Assembly: GCA_018969935.1 (NCBI GenBank)
Contig: JAGWXJ010000119.1
Span: 1 to 5,569 of the forward strand
Source: Alphaproteobacteria bacterium
GTDB lineage: Bacteria; Pseudomonadota; Alphaproteobacteria; Micavibrionales; UBA1664
Length of the DNA: 5,569 bases
Direction of reading: 5' to 3'
Part shown: positions 5,069 to 5,569 of the stretch, in pieces
Layout: each line of letters starts with the position of its first letter
Position numbering within the stretch: position 1 is the stretch's first letter
Translations under genes and position numbers: made by a program
The notes under the pieces: model-generated
What the model was told of the DNA's origin: nothing
The model's input: the letters and a program-made list of their open reading frames with translations, nothing else
The model's database searches: none

Positions 5069-5569
5069 AACTGAAAACCGTTCTCCGGCGCGAAGCCGGC
5101 GAGATATGGGGTCGAAGCGTCTGCTAGGGATATAGTTTCAAATTCATCCTCGGAAAGGCGCAAGGTTGCGACTATACGCCCCGCCCCCATGGCCGAAGGG
5201 CGAAGGACTGCCAACATGCATCCGCCTACAGCGAGTTGCGAGGCAATGACCGACGGAATTTGCGCCATTGCACCGGTTACAAAAATACAATCGTAAGGGG
5301 CCTGCCTTGCGTACCCTTCCTTGAGGCTGGTTTCGATGACAGTAACGTTATGGCGGCGCAGAAGATGTTGGGCCGCATCCGTGAAGCGTTTTTCAGGTTC
5401 CACCACCACAACGTTGCGGGCGAAGGACGCCACCATCTCGACTGACGGCAGGCTTGCCGCGCCAAGCACCAGCACTGACTGGAAGCGGCCTTTTAGTGCG
5501 TACTGGAGCATACGCGCCTCGACCAATGGCTCGAGGAGGAAGCGGTTGGTGCCGTTGATGCGAACGTCC
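5065..5569 (-). CDS. Protein-L-isoaspartate O-methyltransferase-like protein, C-terminal 167 residues
   Basis: The frame is open to the right edge, so the N terminus is missing. Its C-terminal part follows the PCMT/Rossmann methyltransferase plan: NRFLLEPLVEARMLQYAL near the edge matches the region before motif I, then SVLVLGAASLPSVEMVASF at the motif I position, VVVVEPE as the acidic end of strand 2, YDCIFVTGAMAQIP at the motif II/post-II position, and LAVGGCMLAVL as the motif III loop. PCMTs repair isoaspartate residues using S-adenosylmethionine, and a PCMT-like gene is commonly found just before tolC in Alphaproteobacteria. Two features suggest that activity may be altered or lost: the glycine-rich SAM loop (usually GxGxG-like) reads GAASLPS, and the usual isoaspartate-binding GxTISQP signature is absent, although the frame edge limits this check. 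An internal TTG near 5526 could be misread as the start, but the family alignment continues upstream of it. The stop overlaps the tolC start, so coupling is likely. Confidence 0.8.
   Translation of the reverse strand, partial: DVRINGTNRFLLEPLVEARMLQYALKGRFQSVLVLGAASLPSVEMVASFARNVVVVEPEKRFTDAAQHLLRRHNVTVIETSLKEGYARQAPYDCIFVTGAMAQIPSVIASQLAVGGCMLAVLRPSAMGAGRIVATLRLSEDEFETISLADASTPYLAGFAPENGFQF

Overview
The window comes from an alphaproteobacterium, judged from gene content and gene order. All convincing genes are on the minus strand. In transcription order (right to left) they are: a protein-L-isoaspartate methyltransferase-like gene, a TolC-family outer-membrane efflux gene, popZ (DUF2497, polar organizing protein), two unrecognised small genes, and valS (valyl-tRNA synthetase). 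PopZ is essentially restricted to Alphaproteobacteria, and the series pcm-like, tolC, popZ, valS is a familiar chromosomal neighbourhood there. Base composition and codon use look homogeneous, with moderate GC and codons mostly ending in G or C. This fits a vertically inherited housekeeping locus. The genus cannot be fixed from the sequence.

Layout. Positions 5569-5065 hold the C-terminal part of the methyltransferase-like protein, cut by the right edge. Its stop overlaps the TTG start of the 532-residue TolC-like protein (5068-3470) in a TTGA junction, so the two are probably translationally coupled. A 269-bp gap (3469-3201) follows. It is rich in inverted repeats, some of them mutually exclusive, and probably also holds the popZ promoter. 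popZ (3200-2613) is complete. After 39 bp, which carry an FNR/FixK-like dyad and a second perfect 7-bp inverted repeat over the start codon, comes a 138-residue exported or membrane-anchored hypothetical protein (2573-2157). After 99 bp comes a 168-residue cytoplasmic hypothetical protein (2057-1551). After 43 bp comes valS (1507 to the left edge), of which 502 N-terminal residues are present.

How the genes relate. valS is translation housekeeping, PopZ organises the cell pole and anchors the chromosome, and TolC forms the outer-membrane exit duct for efflux or type I secretion. They do not form one pathway; their adjacency is a conserved synteny block. The two small genes between popZ and valS are the accessory-looking part. 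I see no transposase, CRISPR array, tRNA, rRNA, toxin-antitoxin pair or defence system. The best candidates for something undescribed are the structured tolC-popZ intergenic region and the dyads at the start of the 138-residue gene; both are hypotheses.
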